Shown here one piece after another: positions 6,887 to 15,937 of a DNA stretch of 64,000 nt. The notes below the pieces were generated by a model, which saw only the letters and a program-made list of their open reading frames with translations, searched no databases and was not told the DNA's origin. The stretch spans positions 1,302,001-1,366,000 of the forward strand of contig NZ_CP059724.1 in the NCBI RefSeq assembly GCF_022369515.1, given 5' to 3'. A program made the position numbers and the translations under genes. Within the stretch, counting starts at the first letter, position 1. Every line of letters begins with the position of its first letter. Origin of the DNA: Paenibacillus sp. 19GGS1-52. GTDB taxonomy: Bacteria > Bacillota > Bacilli > Paenibacillales > Paenibacillaceae.

Positions 6887-7906
6887 TTAGCAAGAAGAAT
6901 TTCTCAGGGTTGATTCACGTGGTATAAGCTCCGGCTCTAGCAGCAGATAACGGGAAGGCAAATCGCTGTTGCGGATTCGGTCCATCAGCAAATGGCCTGA
7001 AGAGACACCTAGACTGAACGTATCAATATTTAATGAAGTTAAGGGTGGGGTTGTATAACGGGATAGAGGATATTCGTCGAAAGCAGCTATCCCCAGCTGT
7101 GTGGGCACGTGTATTCCTAATTCCTTGGCTGCCTGAAGCACTCCGAAAGCAACGTAACTGCTCATACACACGATGGAGTCCGGCCGTTCTTCGCTCTGCA
7201 GAAGCTTTAGCGCTGCCTGATAGCCACCATGCTCGTCGGATTGTCCATTTACGATCCAGTTGCTGTTAACGGTAATTCCTGCCTGCTGAAGCGCCTGCCG
7301 GAAGCCATTGCAGCGATGGGTAAAGATGGTTTCGAACTGCTGGCCGCCGATAAAGGCAATAGCGGAATAGCCCTGTTCCAGCAAATGGCCAGTTAACATT
7401 CTTCCACCTAATACATTGTCAAAATCTACCCAGCTTGCAGGAGGAATGATCTCGCCAATGGAGATATAAGGGAACTGAAGCCGGTTCAGTTCTATAGACA
7501 GTTCCTCAGTCAGCACTGAGTTGTTGGCAATGAGGCCATCCACACGTTTGCTCCGCACAAGCCTGTTCAGAAAATGTCCCTCCGGATGGTCATGCTGTAC
7601 ATTGGAGAGGGTTAATTCGTAATTCAGGGGACCGATGACGCTCTCGATTCCACCGATGATGTTGTAGAAGAATTGATTCAAGAATTCACTTTCTTTGGAC
7701 ATGTCAACCAGTAAGCCGATATTTAGGCTGCTTTGTCTGGCTAGACCTGTGGCGATGCTGCTAGGTATGTAGTTCATCTGCTGCATGATATCCTTGACTT
7801 TGCGCTTCGTATCCTGAGATATTTTGGGTGAATCGTTCAGCACCTTGGATACAGTGGATTTGGCTACATTAGCTGCTTTGGCAATATCCGAAATCGTAAC
7901 CTTCAT
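6887..7906 (-). CDS. LacI-family regulator of the starch locus
   Basis: 339 residues from the ATG at 7906 (RBS GAGGG about 7 nt upstream; an ATG at 7909 is too close to it). The N-terminal HTH (MKVTISDIAKAANVAKSTVS) and hinge are followed by a periplasmic-binding-protein-like effector domain (LNIGLLVDMS to the C-terminus), with the dimer-interface segment LGIAAFDEYPLSRYTTPPLTS. It lies between the secreted amylase (convergent) and the neopullulanase-type gene (divergent). It most likely represses both until a maltooligosaccharide binds. I do not find a second copy of the amylase palindrome in the 7907-8028 gap. Confidence 0.9.
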   Translation of the reverse strand: MKVTISDIAKAANVAKSTVSKVLNDSPKISQDTKRKVKDIMQQMNYIPSSIATGLARQSSLNIGLLVDMSKESEFLNQFFYNIIGGIESVIGPLNYELTLSNVQHDHPEGHFLNRLVRSKRVDGLIANNSVLTEELSIELNRLQFPYISIGEIIPPASWVDFDNVLGGRMLTGHLLEQGYSAIAFIGGQQFETIFTHRCNGFRQALQQAGITVNSNWIVNGQSDEHGGYQAALKLLQSEERPDSIVCMSSYVAFGVLQAAKELGIHVPTQLGIAAFDEYPLSRYTTPPLTSLNIDTFSLGVSSGHLLMDRIRNSDLPSRYLLLEPELIPRESTLRNSSC

Positions 7907-8028
7907 CATTTTCCCTCTTGACCTGAATCGATATTTGTAACCATAATAACACAAATTTAGCAGGCCCTCTAATCATACTGCCTCAGATAAATATAACGTA
8001 AACAAGGATAGAAGGAGTGTAATATTTT

Positions 8029-9729
8029 ATGTCTCAGAGATGGTTTTTGTATCATGCCAGTGAAGATCCGTTTGCCTTTCCCGTCGGCCCAGGAGCTTTG
8101 AAGCTGCGATTATTTGTACAGAGTGGACAGCACTTATCCTGCACCGTGGTCCATTCGGATAGATATGATTCGCCGGGCAGTGAAGTCCCTATGCCAATGG
8201 AAAGAATCGGTTCAGCAGGTGCCTACGATATTCATGAAGCGATTATAATGACAGATACCAAAAGAAGCAGATATTTGTTCCATGTGGGAAATCCGGCCGG
8301 TGATTACCTCTGGTACGGGGAGAGAGGGATGTCGGAGAACCGCGAACGTGCTGGTACTTTTCAATATGCCTATATTCATCGCTCACTAGCGATGGAAGTG
8401 CCTACATGGAGTGCAGATGCGGTAGCTTATCAGATTTATCCCAGCAGCTTCAATCAAGGAACCCTACAAGGAATTTCTGACAAAATGCCTTACTTACAGG
8501 AGCTAGGCGTAAGCGCCATTTATATGACGCCAGTATTTGAGTCACCTTCCGAGCACAAATATAATACCTCGGATTATTATAAGGTTGATCCGGCATTCGG
8601 GGATATGAACGGCTTGAAGGAGCTTGTGAGGGACGCCCATCAGCGGGGGATCAAAGTGATTTTGGATGCCGTGTTTAATCATGCGGGCGATACTTTTTTT
8701 GCCTTCAAGGATGTATTGGAACAAGGTGAAGCCTCACTATATAAGGATTGGTTCTTCATTCACTCTTATCCAGTTGAACAGTCTCCCCTACTTAATTATG
8801 AAACGTTTGCCAAAGCTGAAGCTACGATGCCCAAGCTGAATATGGATAATTCGGATGCTGCTGATTATATGATAGCTGTTGCTAAGCATTGGGTGCGTGA
8901 AGCGGGAATTGATGGCTGGCGCCTGGATGTAGCGAATGAAGTGAATCCGTCATTCTGGTCCCGTTTTCGGCGAGAGCTGAAGTCTGAATATCCTGAATTG
9001 CTGCTGATCGGTGAGATCATGCATGCTTCTGGACCTTGGCTAAGAGGCGATCAGTTCGATGGTGGCATGAACTATTTGCTGCGGGAGGCGATGCTGGAAT
9101 TTTACGCTCAGCAATCGACGGGACCCGTGCGCTTTATGGAGCAGTTGCTGCATCTGGAGGCGCTGTATAACGATCAGGCCAATCAAGCGATGTTCCAGCT
9201 CATTGGCAGCCATGATACGCTGCGCTTCTTGACAGCCTGTAAGCAGGGTGGACGCGGCTGGGACCGGGAGAGCACCGCTGAGCAGCGGATGAAGCTGGCC
9301 GTTTTTTTTCAGATGACCTATATCGGTATTCCAATGATCTATTATGGCGATGAGATTGGGATGGAGGGAGCCACCGATCCTCACTGCAGAAAACCGATGA
9401 TTTGGCTGGAGCAGGAGCAGAATACAGTACTGCATAATTGGTATAAACAACTGATTTCTTTAAGAATGGAGCATGACGTCCTGCGAAAGGGTTCATTCCG
9501 TCCCTGGTTTACGGATGAAGTCCGTAATGTGCTCGGATATCTTCGGAGCAGTGGGCAAGAGAAAATGGGCTTAATCATCAACAATTCTCCAAATTCATAT
9601 CAACTAGAGCTGTGCCGCTTCCGTTCCGATAAGAACGTGCTGACCGATCTATTGTCCGGAATGACCATCAGGAACTCTGACCGATTAATCGTCGAGGTTG
9701 AACCATTTGGCTGTCTGATGCTTCATTAA
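8029..9729 (+). CDS. Neopullulanase / maltogenic amylase / cyclomaltodextrinase-type GH13 enzyme
   Basis: 566 residues, no signal peptide. The N-terminal domain (1 to about 125) resembles the dimerisation domain of GH13_20 enzymes. The barrel has the family-typical MTPVFESPSEHKYNTSDYY (about 166-184), VILDAVFNHAG (about 210-220), nucleophile Asp300 (DGWRLDVANEV), acid/base Glu329 (LIGEIMH) and Asp396 (SHDTLRF). It should hydrolyse cyclodextrins and maltodextrins to maltose and glucose in the cytoplasm, downstream of the secreted amylase. The exact specificity within GH13_20 cannot be decided by eye. RBS GAAGGAG. Divergent from the LacI gene. Confidence 0.9.
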   Translation: MSQRWFLYHASEDPFAFPVGPGALKLRLFVQSGQHLSCTVVHSDRYDSPGSEVPMPMERIGSAGAYDIHEAIIMTDTKRSRYLFHVGNPAGDYLWYGERGMSENRERAGTFQYAYIHRSLAMEVPTWSADAVAYQIYPSSFNQGTLQGISDKMPYLQELGVSAIYMTPVFESPSEHKYNTSDYYKVDPAFGDMNGLKELVRDAHQRGIKVILDAVFNHAGDTFFAFKDVLEQGEASLYKDWFFIHSYPVEQSPLLNYETFAKAEATMPKLNMDNSDAADYMIAVAKHWVREAGIDGWRLDVANEVNPSFWSRFRRELKSEYPELLLIGEIMHASGPWLRGDQFDGGMNYLLREAMLEFYAQQSTGPVRFMEQLLHLEALYNDQANQAMFQLIGSHDTLRFLTACKQGGRGWDRESTAEQRMKLAVFFQMTYIGIPMIYYGDEIGMEGATDPHCRKPMIWLEQEQNTVLHNWYKQLISLRMEHDVLRKGSFRPWFTDEVRNVLGYLRSSGQEKMGLIINNSPNSYQLELCRFRSDKNVLTDLLSGMTIRNSDRLIVEVEPFGCLMLH

Positions 9730-9736
9730 AATTCGA

Positions 9737-10819
9737 TTAATGTACGTTCTTTTTGTTTGTGAGCGCCCTATACTCCTTATTCTCCCATTGTTTAAGCAAG
9801 GGGTAGGGGTCGAAAGCCCATTCAATAATGCCTCGATCTCGATATATTCCATAATGGAGATGCGGGGGGAATTTGCCCTGCGTACCGGGATTTCCATAGC
9901 CGGAGCTGCCGACCCAGCCAATGGTCTGCCCTGGTGTAACAATATCTCCACGTGAGACGGATTTGTCATAGCCAGCCAGATGAGCGTAATAATGGTAGCG
10001 GTTCTCGATATCCCGAATACCGATCCTCCAACCTCCGTAGCGGTTCCAGCCTTTAGTCTCCACTATGCCGTAACAGGTGCTGCGTACAGTCATGCCTTGT
10101 GGTGCAAACAGATCTGTACCTTCGTGGATACGAGCCCCTCCCCAGCTTCGGCCCGTGCCCCAGGTGCTTCGGTATGAATACAGAGTTCCGAGCGGCAGCG
10201 GGAACGCATTACCAGACAGATCAAGCCGTCCGAAATGCTCAAAAAGCTTGGCAAATTGATTAATCCGCTGCGCAGCACGGCCGTTATGATAGTATTCCCA
10301 AATGGCAATGCTGAAATCACTAGCGGAATCTCCGTATTGCAGCAAATGGTTGGCTACACTATATAGAACATCAGCATCATTCTCGGGATCAGCGAGACCG
10401 TCTCCCGAGCCGTCGCGGCCGAAGCCGCCGAAGAAGCTGATAGATGCCGGTGAAGTATCTTCTTGATCGGGGTTGAGCGGACCAGACCATACGGCTGGAG
10501 CTATGGTAATTCCGGTAAGACGGGTTGCAGCAGGACTGTCTGTTTTGCTCTTTTTTGTAATCGTACGTTCATATTGATCTACGGCTGCGAACCTGAACCA
10601 AGGAATTCCAGTTGCCGCGCTCATTTGCTCATAAAGTTCTTTACGGGCAGCTCCAATGTTTTCTGAACTGTTATAGGAATTAACACTGCTGTTTTTCAAC
10701 GCTGGGAGACCTTGGGCAATTGTGAGGTCGGGTATTCCATAACTTCCCCATAGGATCACGGTTGCACACAGACACAGCATAGTTCTGCGGACTATAAGAT
10801 TCTGAAACAGGGAGAACAT
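9737..10819 (-). CDS. M23-family peptidoglycan peptidase, LytH/YunA-like
   Basis: 360 residues with an N-terminal membrane anchor or signal (about 10-35). A central helical region (about 75-200, GGFGRDGSGDGLADPENDAD) resembles transglycosylase-like folds. The C-terminal LytM/M23 zinc peptidase domain carries RIHEGTDLFAP (metal His and Asp), HYYAHL and PPHLHYGIY (HxH). In B. subtilis LytH trims L-alanine-linked peptides in spore cortex, and lytH (yunA) lies near yunB, lipA and yutD as here. That supports a sporulation role by synteny. RBS AGGAGG is 8 nt before the ATG. It converges on the neopullulanase gene with only 7 bp between them. Confidence 0.85.
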   Translation of the reverse strand: MFSLFQNLIVRRTMLCLCATVILWGSYGIPDLTIAQGLPALKNSSVNSYNSSENIGAARKELYEQMSAATGIPWFRFAAVDQYERTITKKSKTDSPAATRLTGITIAPAVWSGPLNPDQEDTSPASISFFGGFGRDGSGDGLADPENDADVLYSVANHLLQYGDSASDFSIAIWEYYHNGRAAQRINQFAKLFEHFGRLDLSGNAFPLPLGTLYSYRSTWGTGRSWGGARIHEGTDLFAPQGMTVRSTCYGIVETKGWNRYGGWRIGIRDIENRYHYYAHLAGYDKSVSRGDIVTPGQTIGWVGSSGYGNPGTQGKFPPHLHYGIYRDRGIIEWAFDPYPLLKQWENKEYRALTNKKNVH

Positions 10820-11101
10820 GATAATAACCTCCTATTATTAGGCGTACGACTACTGAGTGAAGTAATCTTTTCAAAAGACATCGGGTAGGCCATTTATTAT
10901 AGATTGAAGCAAAAGGGTGTTTTTTATCCGTTCTTGCCTAAAGGAACCATTCTGCTCGGAGCTTCCTCGCTGATGAGTCTGTTGTTTTTCTGCTTTGCCT
11001 TTTTCACAAAAACAGGCAATTGCGATCTGCACATGCTATAATATGAGGCAACAACTTTTAACTACAGATATTACATTCAGGGGAAAGCGGGGTTTACCAC
11101 T

Positions 11102-12010
11102 TTGACTAATAGGACAGCCAAACAACCCAAGCCGGACTGGATTAAGATCAAGCTAACCACCGGCGATAGCTACCAGGAAATCAAAAGTATGATGCGTTCC
11201 AAAACTTTACATACCGTATGCGAGGAAGCCCGCTGCCCGAATATTTACGAATGCTGGGCAAGTCGTACGGCTACCTTTATGATTCTTGGTGATATCTGCA
11301 CACGCGCTTGTCGTTTTTGTGCTGTGAATACCGGATTGCCGACTGAACTGGATCTGCTGGAGCCTGAACGTGTAGCAGAAGCAGCGGAGGGTATGAACCT
11401 TCGTCACTGTGTGGTGACAAGCGTAGCTCGTGATGATCTTAAGGATGGGGGTTCAACGATCTTTGCCGAGACGGTGGCTGCAATTCGTAAGCGCCTTCCT
11501 TTATGTACCGTAGAAGTACTTATTCCCGACTTTCTGGGAGAGCGGGACAGCTTGCAAATCGTTATGAACAGCAATCCTGATATTCTTAACCATAACATTG
11601 AGACTGTTGAGCGGATGTCGGACCGTGTGCGGGCCAGAGCCAAATATCGTCGTTCCTTAGAGCTGCTGCGCAGAGCCAAAGAGATGAAGCCTGATATTCC
11701 TACCAAGTCGAGCATTATGCTTGGGGTGGGTGAGGAGTGGGACGAGATCCTGCAGGCGATGGATGATTTACGAGCAGTGGATTGCGACATTTTGACTTTA
11801 GGTCAATATCTGCAGCCTTCACCAAAGCATCTAGACGTTGAGAAATACTATCCACCTGAGGAATTCGCTATACTGAAAGAAGAGGGAATGAAGCGAGGCT
11901 TCAGCCACGTGGAATCAGGCCCGCTTGTCCGCAGTTCTTATCGCGCACATGAGCAAGTGAAATCAGCTGCAGATGCACGTGAGAAGAAACGCAGTGTAGT
12001 TTCTGGTTAA
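11102..12010 (+). CDS. lipA: Lipoyl synthase
   Basis: 302 residues, full family length. Radical-SAM enzyme that inserts two sulfurs into octanoyl groups on lipoyl-dependent enzymes. Auxiliary cluster cysteines are C40, C45 and C51 ([14 protein letters not shown]), and radical-SAM cysteines C66, C70 and C73 (CTRACRFC). The conserved serine ligand near the C-terminus is in [12 protein letters not shown] start; the purine-rich GGGGAAAG lies somewhat far upstream, so initiation may be weak. TATAAT at 11037-11042 is a plausible -10 box. Neighbours match the yunA-yutB region of B. subtilis. Confidence 0.96.
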   Translation: MTNRTAKQPKPDWIKIKLTTGDSYQEIKSMMRSKTLHTVCEEARCPNIYECWASRTATFMILGDICTRACRFCAVNTGLPTELDLLEPERVAEAAEGMNLRHCVVTSVARDDLKDGGSTIFAETVAAIRKRLPLCTVEVLIPDFLGERDSLQIVMNSNPDILNHNIETVERMSDRVRARAKYRRSLELLRRAKEMKPDIPTKSSIMLGVGEEWDEILQAMDDLRAVDCDILTLGQYLQPSPKHLDVEKYYPPEEFAILKEEGMKRGFSHVESGPLVRSSYRAHEQVKSAADAREKKRSVVSG

Positions 12011-12075
12011 TACAAGTTATTGAGGTAACGAACGAAATCACAAATTTTTATGATTTTGGTTTGGAGAGAGTTTAA

Positions 12076-12115
12076 GAAGCGTTCAGTTTTGATGAACGCT
12101 TCGGGTTTATTCTTT
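12076..12115 (+). terminator. Terminator of lipA
   Basis: GAAGCGTTCA / TGAACGCTTC, a perfect 10-bp stem, followed by GGGTTTATTCTTTT. Confidence 0.65.
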
Positions 12116-12149
12116 TAACCCTGTTGATAAAGTCATGGAGAGAAATCTT

Positions 12150-12289
12150 GGAACTGTAGGAGCGAAAGCGTTCGCCCGAAAGCTTTCCGGAGGAAAGCTC
12201 GCATCGGAAGCATATGCTGTTGTATGATTTTAACCGCAGACAGCGGAATAAATTCAAAAATATTAGATATCAACAGCGGCCGAAAGTCC
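12150..12289. repeat. R2 intergenic structured element, copy 1
   Basis: Shares the core GCGAAAGCGTTCGCC (14 of 15 bases) and the layout GGAAC, core, CCGGA, A/T-rich middle, AACAGCGG with the element at 48783-48887. Internal hairpins are visible (AGCTTTCC/GGAAAGCT). It fills most of the lipA-yutD gap (12011-12355), where no gene is seen. Confidence 0.45.
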
Positions 12290-12355
12290 AAGATTTCTCG
12301 TAATGACGCTTCATCAACACCTATCCCATCATTTTGAAAGGCAGGCGACATTGGC

Positions 12356-13006
12356 TTGATCGTTATAGGCGGAAAAGGCTACGAGCTTATGTTGGATCAT
12401 AAGGACGGTTGGAATCCGGAGGCGTTTCGCGGCAGGTACAGCGAGGTGCTGGATCGATATGATTATATTATCGGTGACTGGGGTTACAGCCAATTGCGAT
12501 TAAAGGGCTTCTACCGGGATAATCACCCTAAGGTGAACCGGGATACAGCAATTTCAAGCATGGTGGACTATATTAATGAATATTGTAATTTTGGCTGCGC
12601 TTATTTCGTACTGCATAAATTAAAAGAAGCGCCGATAGAAGGAACCTTCAGGGATATTCTGATCAAAGAAATCCCTGAACCTGGTACGGAAGAAGCTTTG
12701 GAGGAAGAGTCTGCAGCACTTCTGGCGGCTGCCCCAGCGAAGGAGAGTTCTAGCAGGGAAGCAACAGGGAAGCAGAACTCGCATCAGGGTTCTCCAAGCA
12801 AGGATGCTTCGGCTAAAGACAATATCGTGAAGGACAGACCTGTGAGAGAACACCAGAGCAAGAACCATCGAAGCAAGGACGCGCAGGGTAAGAAATCTAA
12901 CAGAGAATTTCAGGCCAGACCGCCGCAAGGCCAGCCTCAGAACTCTCAGAATTCACAGCCTGCACAACCTCAGCCCGTTCAACCTCCACAGCCACCTCAG
13001 GCGTAA
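12356..13006 (+). CDS. yutD: YutD family protein
   Basis: 216 residues. The first 105 or so are a typical YutD domain (GGKGYELMLDHKDGWNPEAF, YDYIIGDWGYSQLRLKGFY). The remaining half is a low-complexity tail rich in Ala, Lys, Ser and then Gln/Pro, which looks disordered. The function of the family is unknown to me. TTG start at 12356 with a modest upstream AAAGGCAGG; the family N-terminus begins exactly here. Synteny with lipA and the lytH-like gene agrees with Bacillus. A bidirectional terminator follows. Confidence 0.88.
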   Translation: MIVIGGKGYELMLDHKDGWNPEAFRGRYSEVLDRYDYIIGDWGYSQLRLKGFYRDNHPKVNRDTAISSMVDYINEYCNFGCAYFVLHKLKEAPIEGTFRDILIKEIPEPGTEEALEEESAALLAAAPAKESSSREATGKQNSHQGSPSKDASAKDNIVKDRPVREHQSKNHRSKDAQGKKSNREFQARPPQGQPQNSQNSQPAQPQPVQPPQPPQA

Positions 13007-13023
13007 AATGAATTCTTCAAAAA

Positions 13024-13076
13024 AGGGAGTATCTCTTAGCCATTTGCATGGCTGCTGAGATACTCCCTTATTTTTT
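13024..13076. terminator. Bidirectional terminator
   Basis: GGGAGTATCTC ... GAGATACTCCC with an inner stem AGCCAT/ATGGCT and T-runs on both sides. It separates the convergent yutD and S41 peptidase genes. Confidence 0.85.
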
Positions 13077-13090
13077 TGTGGAATTTAGAA

Positions 13091-14527
13091 TTATTTTACG
13101 GATAATTTCAATTGATTTGAAGCGGCATTATAGCTCCATACCAGCGAAGGGAATTTCTTCTTGAACGCATTTAATTCTATGAAAGTCTCACCGTTCTGAG
13201 AAAGCGCCTCTTTAGAAGATAATGAGAAGCCGGATGTCTTGCCGGCTCCGTTCGTGACAAGCACCTTCTTGTTCTTGGCATCCCAGGTAACATCGCTCTC
13301 CAAGAGAGCAGACAATACTCGTGAAGAAGCATAAATTGCATTGCCCTGCTTCACTAGGCCTACATTGCCAGCAAATGAGCTTCCGTTGATATTCAGAATA
13401 TGATTGTCACCGGAGGCTTCAAAGCTGGTCATACCAGCAATCTGCAGGGCAGTAATTAGCTGGGCACTCTTACCTTGAATTTCAATATCGGGAGAAAGCC
13501 CAATATGGTTGAAGTCCTCTTTGTTTGGTGTTAAATATTTCTGAGTCGTCAGCTTCAGCATATCTCCATTGGACATCGGCAGAAGGCTTTGTATGCGTGC
13601 TTTACCAAATGATCGGGTGCCAACAACAGTAGCGAGTTTATTATCGCGTAGTGCGCCTGTCAAGGCTTCGGAAGCACTGGCAGTATATTCATTCGTCAGG
13701 ATAACGACTGGCACATTAATTTTGCTGCCATCCGTGATGGTGACTGGTGTCAATGTGCCACTTTGATCAGAGGTATACATCATGATTCCTTTATCAATAA
13801 AGTTAGAGGCAATATTGTAAGCAGAATCCATATAACCACCCAAATTGTCTCTTAAATCAAGCACCATAGATTGCATGCCTGCTGCGCGCATATTCTTAAG
13901 TACCGCTGCAAACTCTTCATCAGAGGTCTGTGTGAAGCCGCTAAGTGTAATATAGGCGATCTTCGGTCCGATGATTTTGCCGGTAACAGAAGTAGAGGCG
14001 ATATCATTTCTGGTTACGCTGTAGGATTTGGTAACTCCATTTCTGAGGATTAGCAGCGTGACTTTTGTCCCTGCAGCTCCGCTCAGTTCATCTCCCTCGG
14101 TATCATCAATGGCTAAACCATTGATTTTGACAATGGTATCACCACGCTTCAGGCCCGCTTGCTCTGCTGGTGAACCAGGAATGATTTCTTCAATATACAG
14201 CTCTTTACCAGTATATTGGAGTTTGATTCCGATACCGACATATTCGAGATCGACTTGATTCTCGAAATCAGCGGCTTCTGCCTTGTCGAAATATTGACTG
14301 TACGGGTCATCAAGAGTGTTCACCATGCCGTCAATGGCACCGCGAATTAGGGTATCCTTGTCGATTCCCGACAGGTTATAAGTCTCCAAATAATTCATAA
14401 CCTCATTAATCAGGTCGCTATTCGAAGAAGCCTGAGCCTCATCTGCAGCGAAAGCGGATGGAGCAATAACGATGGATAATGCCAGGCAGCTGCTGAGAAG
14501 AGCGGTCATTATTTTACTGGATTTCAT
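13091..14527 (-). CDS. S41 C-terminal processing peptidase (CtpA-like) with stalk domain
   Basis: 478 residues from the ATG at 14527 (RBS AAAAGGA about 9 nt upstream; longer readings run into the upstream gene). Signal peptide to about residue 28 (SAFA-AD). PDZ domain about 95-175 (VGIGIKLQYTG, GLKRGDTIVKINGLAI). S41 serine protease domain about 185-385 with nucleophile Ser284 (EYTASASEAL) and Lys309 (SFGKARIQ). The C-terminal 100 residues resemble a copper-amine-oxidase N-terminal (stalk) domain. An exported protease of the CtpA/CtpB type, possibly processing cell-wall or sporulation proteins. The 22-bp gap to the stalk-domain gene upstream implies an operon. Confidence 0.9.
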   Translation of the reverse strand: MKSSKIMTALLSSCLALSIVIAPSAFAADEAQASSNSDLINEVMNYLETYNLSGIDKDTLIRGAIDGMVNTLDDPYSQYFDKAEAADFENQVDLEYVGIGIKLQYTGKELYIEEIIPGSPAEQAGLKRGDTIVKINGLAIDDTEGDELSGAAGTKVTLLILRNGVTKSYSVTRNDIASTSVTGKIIGPKIAYITLSGFTQTSDEEFAAVLKNMRAAGMQSMVLDLRDNLGGYMDSAYNIASNFIDKGIMMYTSDQSGTLTPVTITDGSKINVPVVILTNEYTASASEALTGALRDNKLATVVGTRSFGKARIQSLLPMSNGDMLKLTTQKYLTPNKEDFNHIGLSPDIEIQGKSAQLITALQIAGMTSFEASGDNHILNINGSSFAGNVGLVKQGNAIYASSRVLSALLESDVTWDAKNKKVLVTNGAGKTSGFSLSSKEALSQNGETFIELNAFKKKFPSLVWSYNAASNQLKLSVK

Positions 14528-14549
14528 GGGTTCATACATCCTTTTATAT

Positions 14550-15731
14550 TTATTTAGAAAGCTCATAAGAAACATTGTAAGTATCATTGATAGTCCACGA
14601 ACCATTATCTGCTTTGGATAGAATAAAGATATTTCCTTGCTCGTAAGTCTCTGCTTCACTAGCTTCTTTATCCTTGCTTTCTACATAAATGGCTGCTTCG
14701 CCAGCACCGTAGTAGTAGATGTTGGAGATTCCAGGAGTATAGGTAATATTGTAAGAAGTGAAGAACTCATTAAGATTTGCTTTGACGGAGGCGTTATATT
14801 CCTCTCCGTATGAAGTCATGGTGGAGATTACACCCTCCGTATTCTCTGCATTTAAATATTGATAATATTTATTGATATTGTCCTTAATTGCTGTACTGTC
14901 AGCCTGAGGAACATCGGCGGCGATTAGCGCTTGGTCACGTGTCAGCAGCACTGTGGAGTTCTGCGATTTAAAATCCGAAATTTTCCAGACTCCATTTTTG
15001 CGGACAAGTGTATACAAATATTCAATTTGTTGATCTGGCATGTAATAGCCACCCGTGCGCACCGAATGCTCTATCGTATAGACTGTAGCTTCATTGGCCT
15101 TCAGACTAAGAATCTCCAGATTGTCAATGGTATTCTTAAGGTCATATTGCTCGAAGGTTGTATTCAGATCAGAGACAGACTCTGTGTAAGAGGATTCCGA
15201 ATCCATCAAGGAGTAGAAGCTAATGGCTTTTTCCTCGTTATAATATTGGTTAGATAAGTTGATTAATGCTGTTATGGCAGCTTCATCCGCTGTTTTGGAG
15301 ACAGCCGTATCAATCTGTACACTTCTGTTAGCGGGATTCCAGACTGCCGTTCCACCGGTTGCTTCGGCAATGAAGCGTAAAGGTATGTAGGTTGTACCGC
15401 TCTGAGAGACGGGCGCTAGAGTCAGTTTTTTGACTGTTCCGTTAACGGTTGCGCGGTTGCTGCCCACTTTAAGGCTGATTACCAGATCCGCACTTTTACC
15501 TGTTACCGTTTGGGTCTTGGCATCCCAGAGTACCTGTAGTCCAAGCTTCTCAAAAACGACCCGGAAAGGTACGAGTACTGAATTGTTCTGCAAAAACGGT
15601 GATCCTGCGGTAAAGGTAACTTTACTGCCGTTAATATACACATCAATTGGTTTTGCAGCGGCAAAAGCCGGAACTGCAAGCACCAGAGCCAGCAGGCTGA
15701 TGCTTAAGAGGGACAATAATTTCTTCAACAA
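14550..15731 (-). CDS. Secreted protein with copper-amine-oxidase-like stalk domain and NTF2-like repeats
   Basis: 393 residues with a signal peptide (to about residue 25, PAFA-AA). Residues 28-143 are a Cu-amine-oxidase N-terminal-type domain in two similar halves (SVLVPFRVVFEKLGLQVLWD; TYIPLRFIAEATGGTAVWNP). Two successive NTF2/SnoaL-like regions follow (about 148-265 and 275-390). No catalytic motif is visible. A binding or scaffolding role in the cell envelope is inferred. TTG start with AGGAGAG upstream. First gene of a likely operon with the S41 peptidase, which shares the stalk domain. Confidence 0.8.
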   Translation of the reverse strand: MLKKLLSLLSISLLALVLAVPAFAAAKPIDVYINGSKVTFTAGSPFLQNNSVLVPFRVVFEKLGLQVLWDAKTQTVTGKSADLVISLKVGSNRATVNGTVKKLTLAPVSQSGTTYIPLRFIAEATGGTAVWNPANRSVQIDTAVSKTADEAAITALINLSNQYYNEEKAISFYSLMDSESSYTESVSDLNTTFEQYDLKNTIDNLEILSLKANEATVYTIEHSVRTGGYYMPDQQIEYLYTLVRKNGVWKISDFKSQNSTVLLTRDQALIAADVPQADSTAIKDNINKYYQYLNAENTEGVISTMTSYGEEYNASVKANLNEFFTSYNITYTPGISNIYYYGAGEAAIYVESKDKEASEAETYEQGNIFILSKADNGSWTINDTYNVSYELSK

Positions 15732-15853
15732 TATTCTCTCCTTTTATATACATCTCTTTGTAAAATAGCCTCATTATACCATTTGATTTCTCTCTATGTC
15801 TATCCAATCATGTTAGCTGTAATGCTGTATTTTGTTAATGTGCTGCAGCGCAA

Positions 15854-15887
15854 AAACAGGCCGGAGAGAAGGCTTCTCCGGCCTGTT
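15854..15887. terminator. Terminator downstream of NAD kinase
   Basis: AACAGGCCGGAGA / TCTCCGGCCTGTT, a nearly perfect stem. It lies at the 3' end of the minus-strand NAD kinase and upstream of the stalk-domain gene on the same strand. Confidence 0.7.
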
Positions 15888-15937
15888 TCAATTTCTTGCT
15901 GGTTGAGGATCGTCCCATGATATACAGAGTGAAGTTT

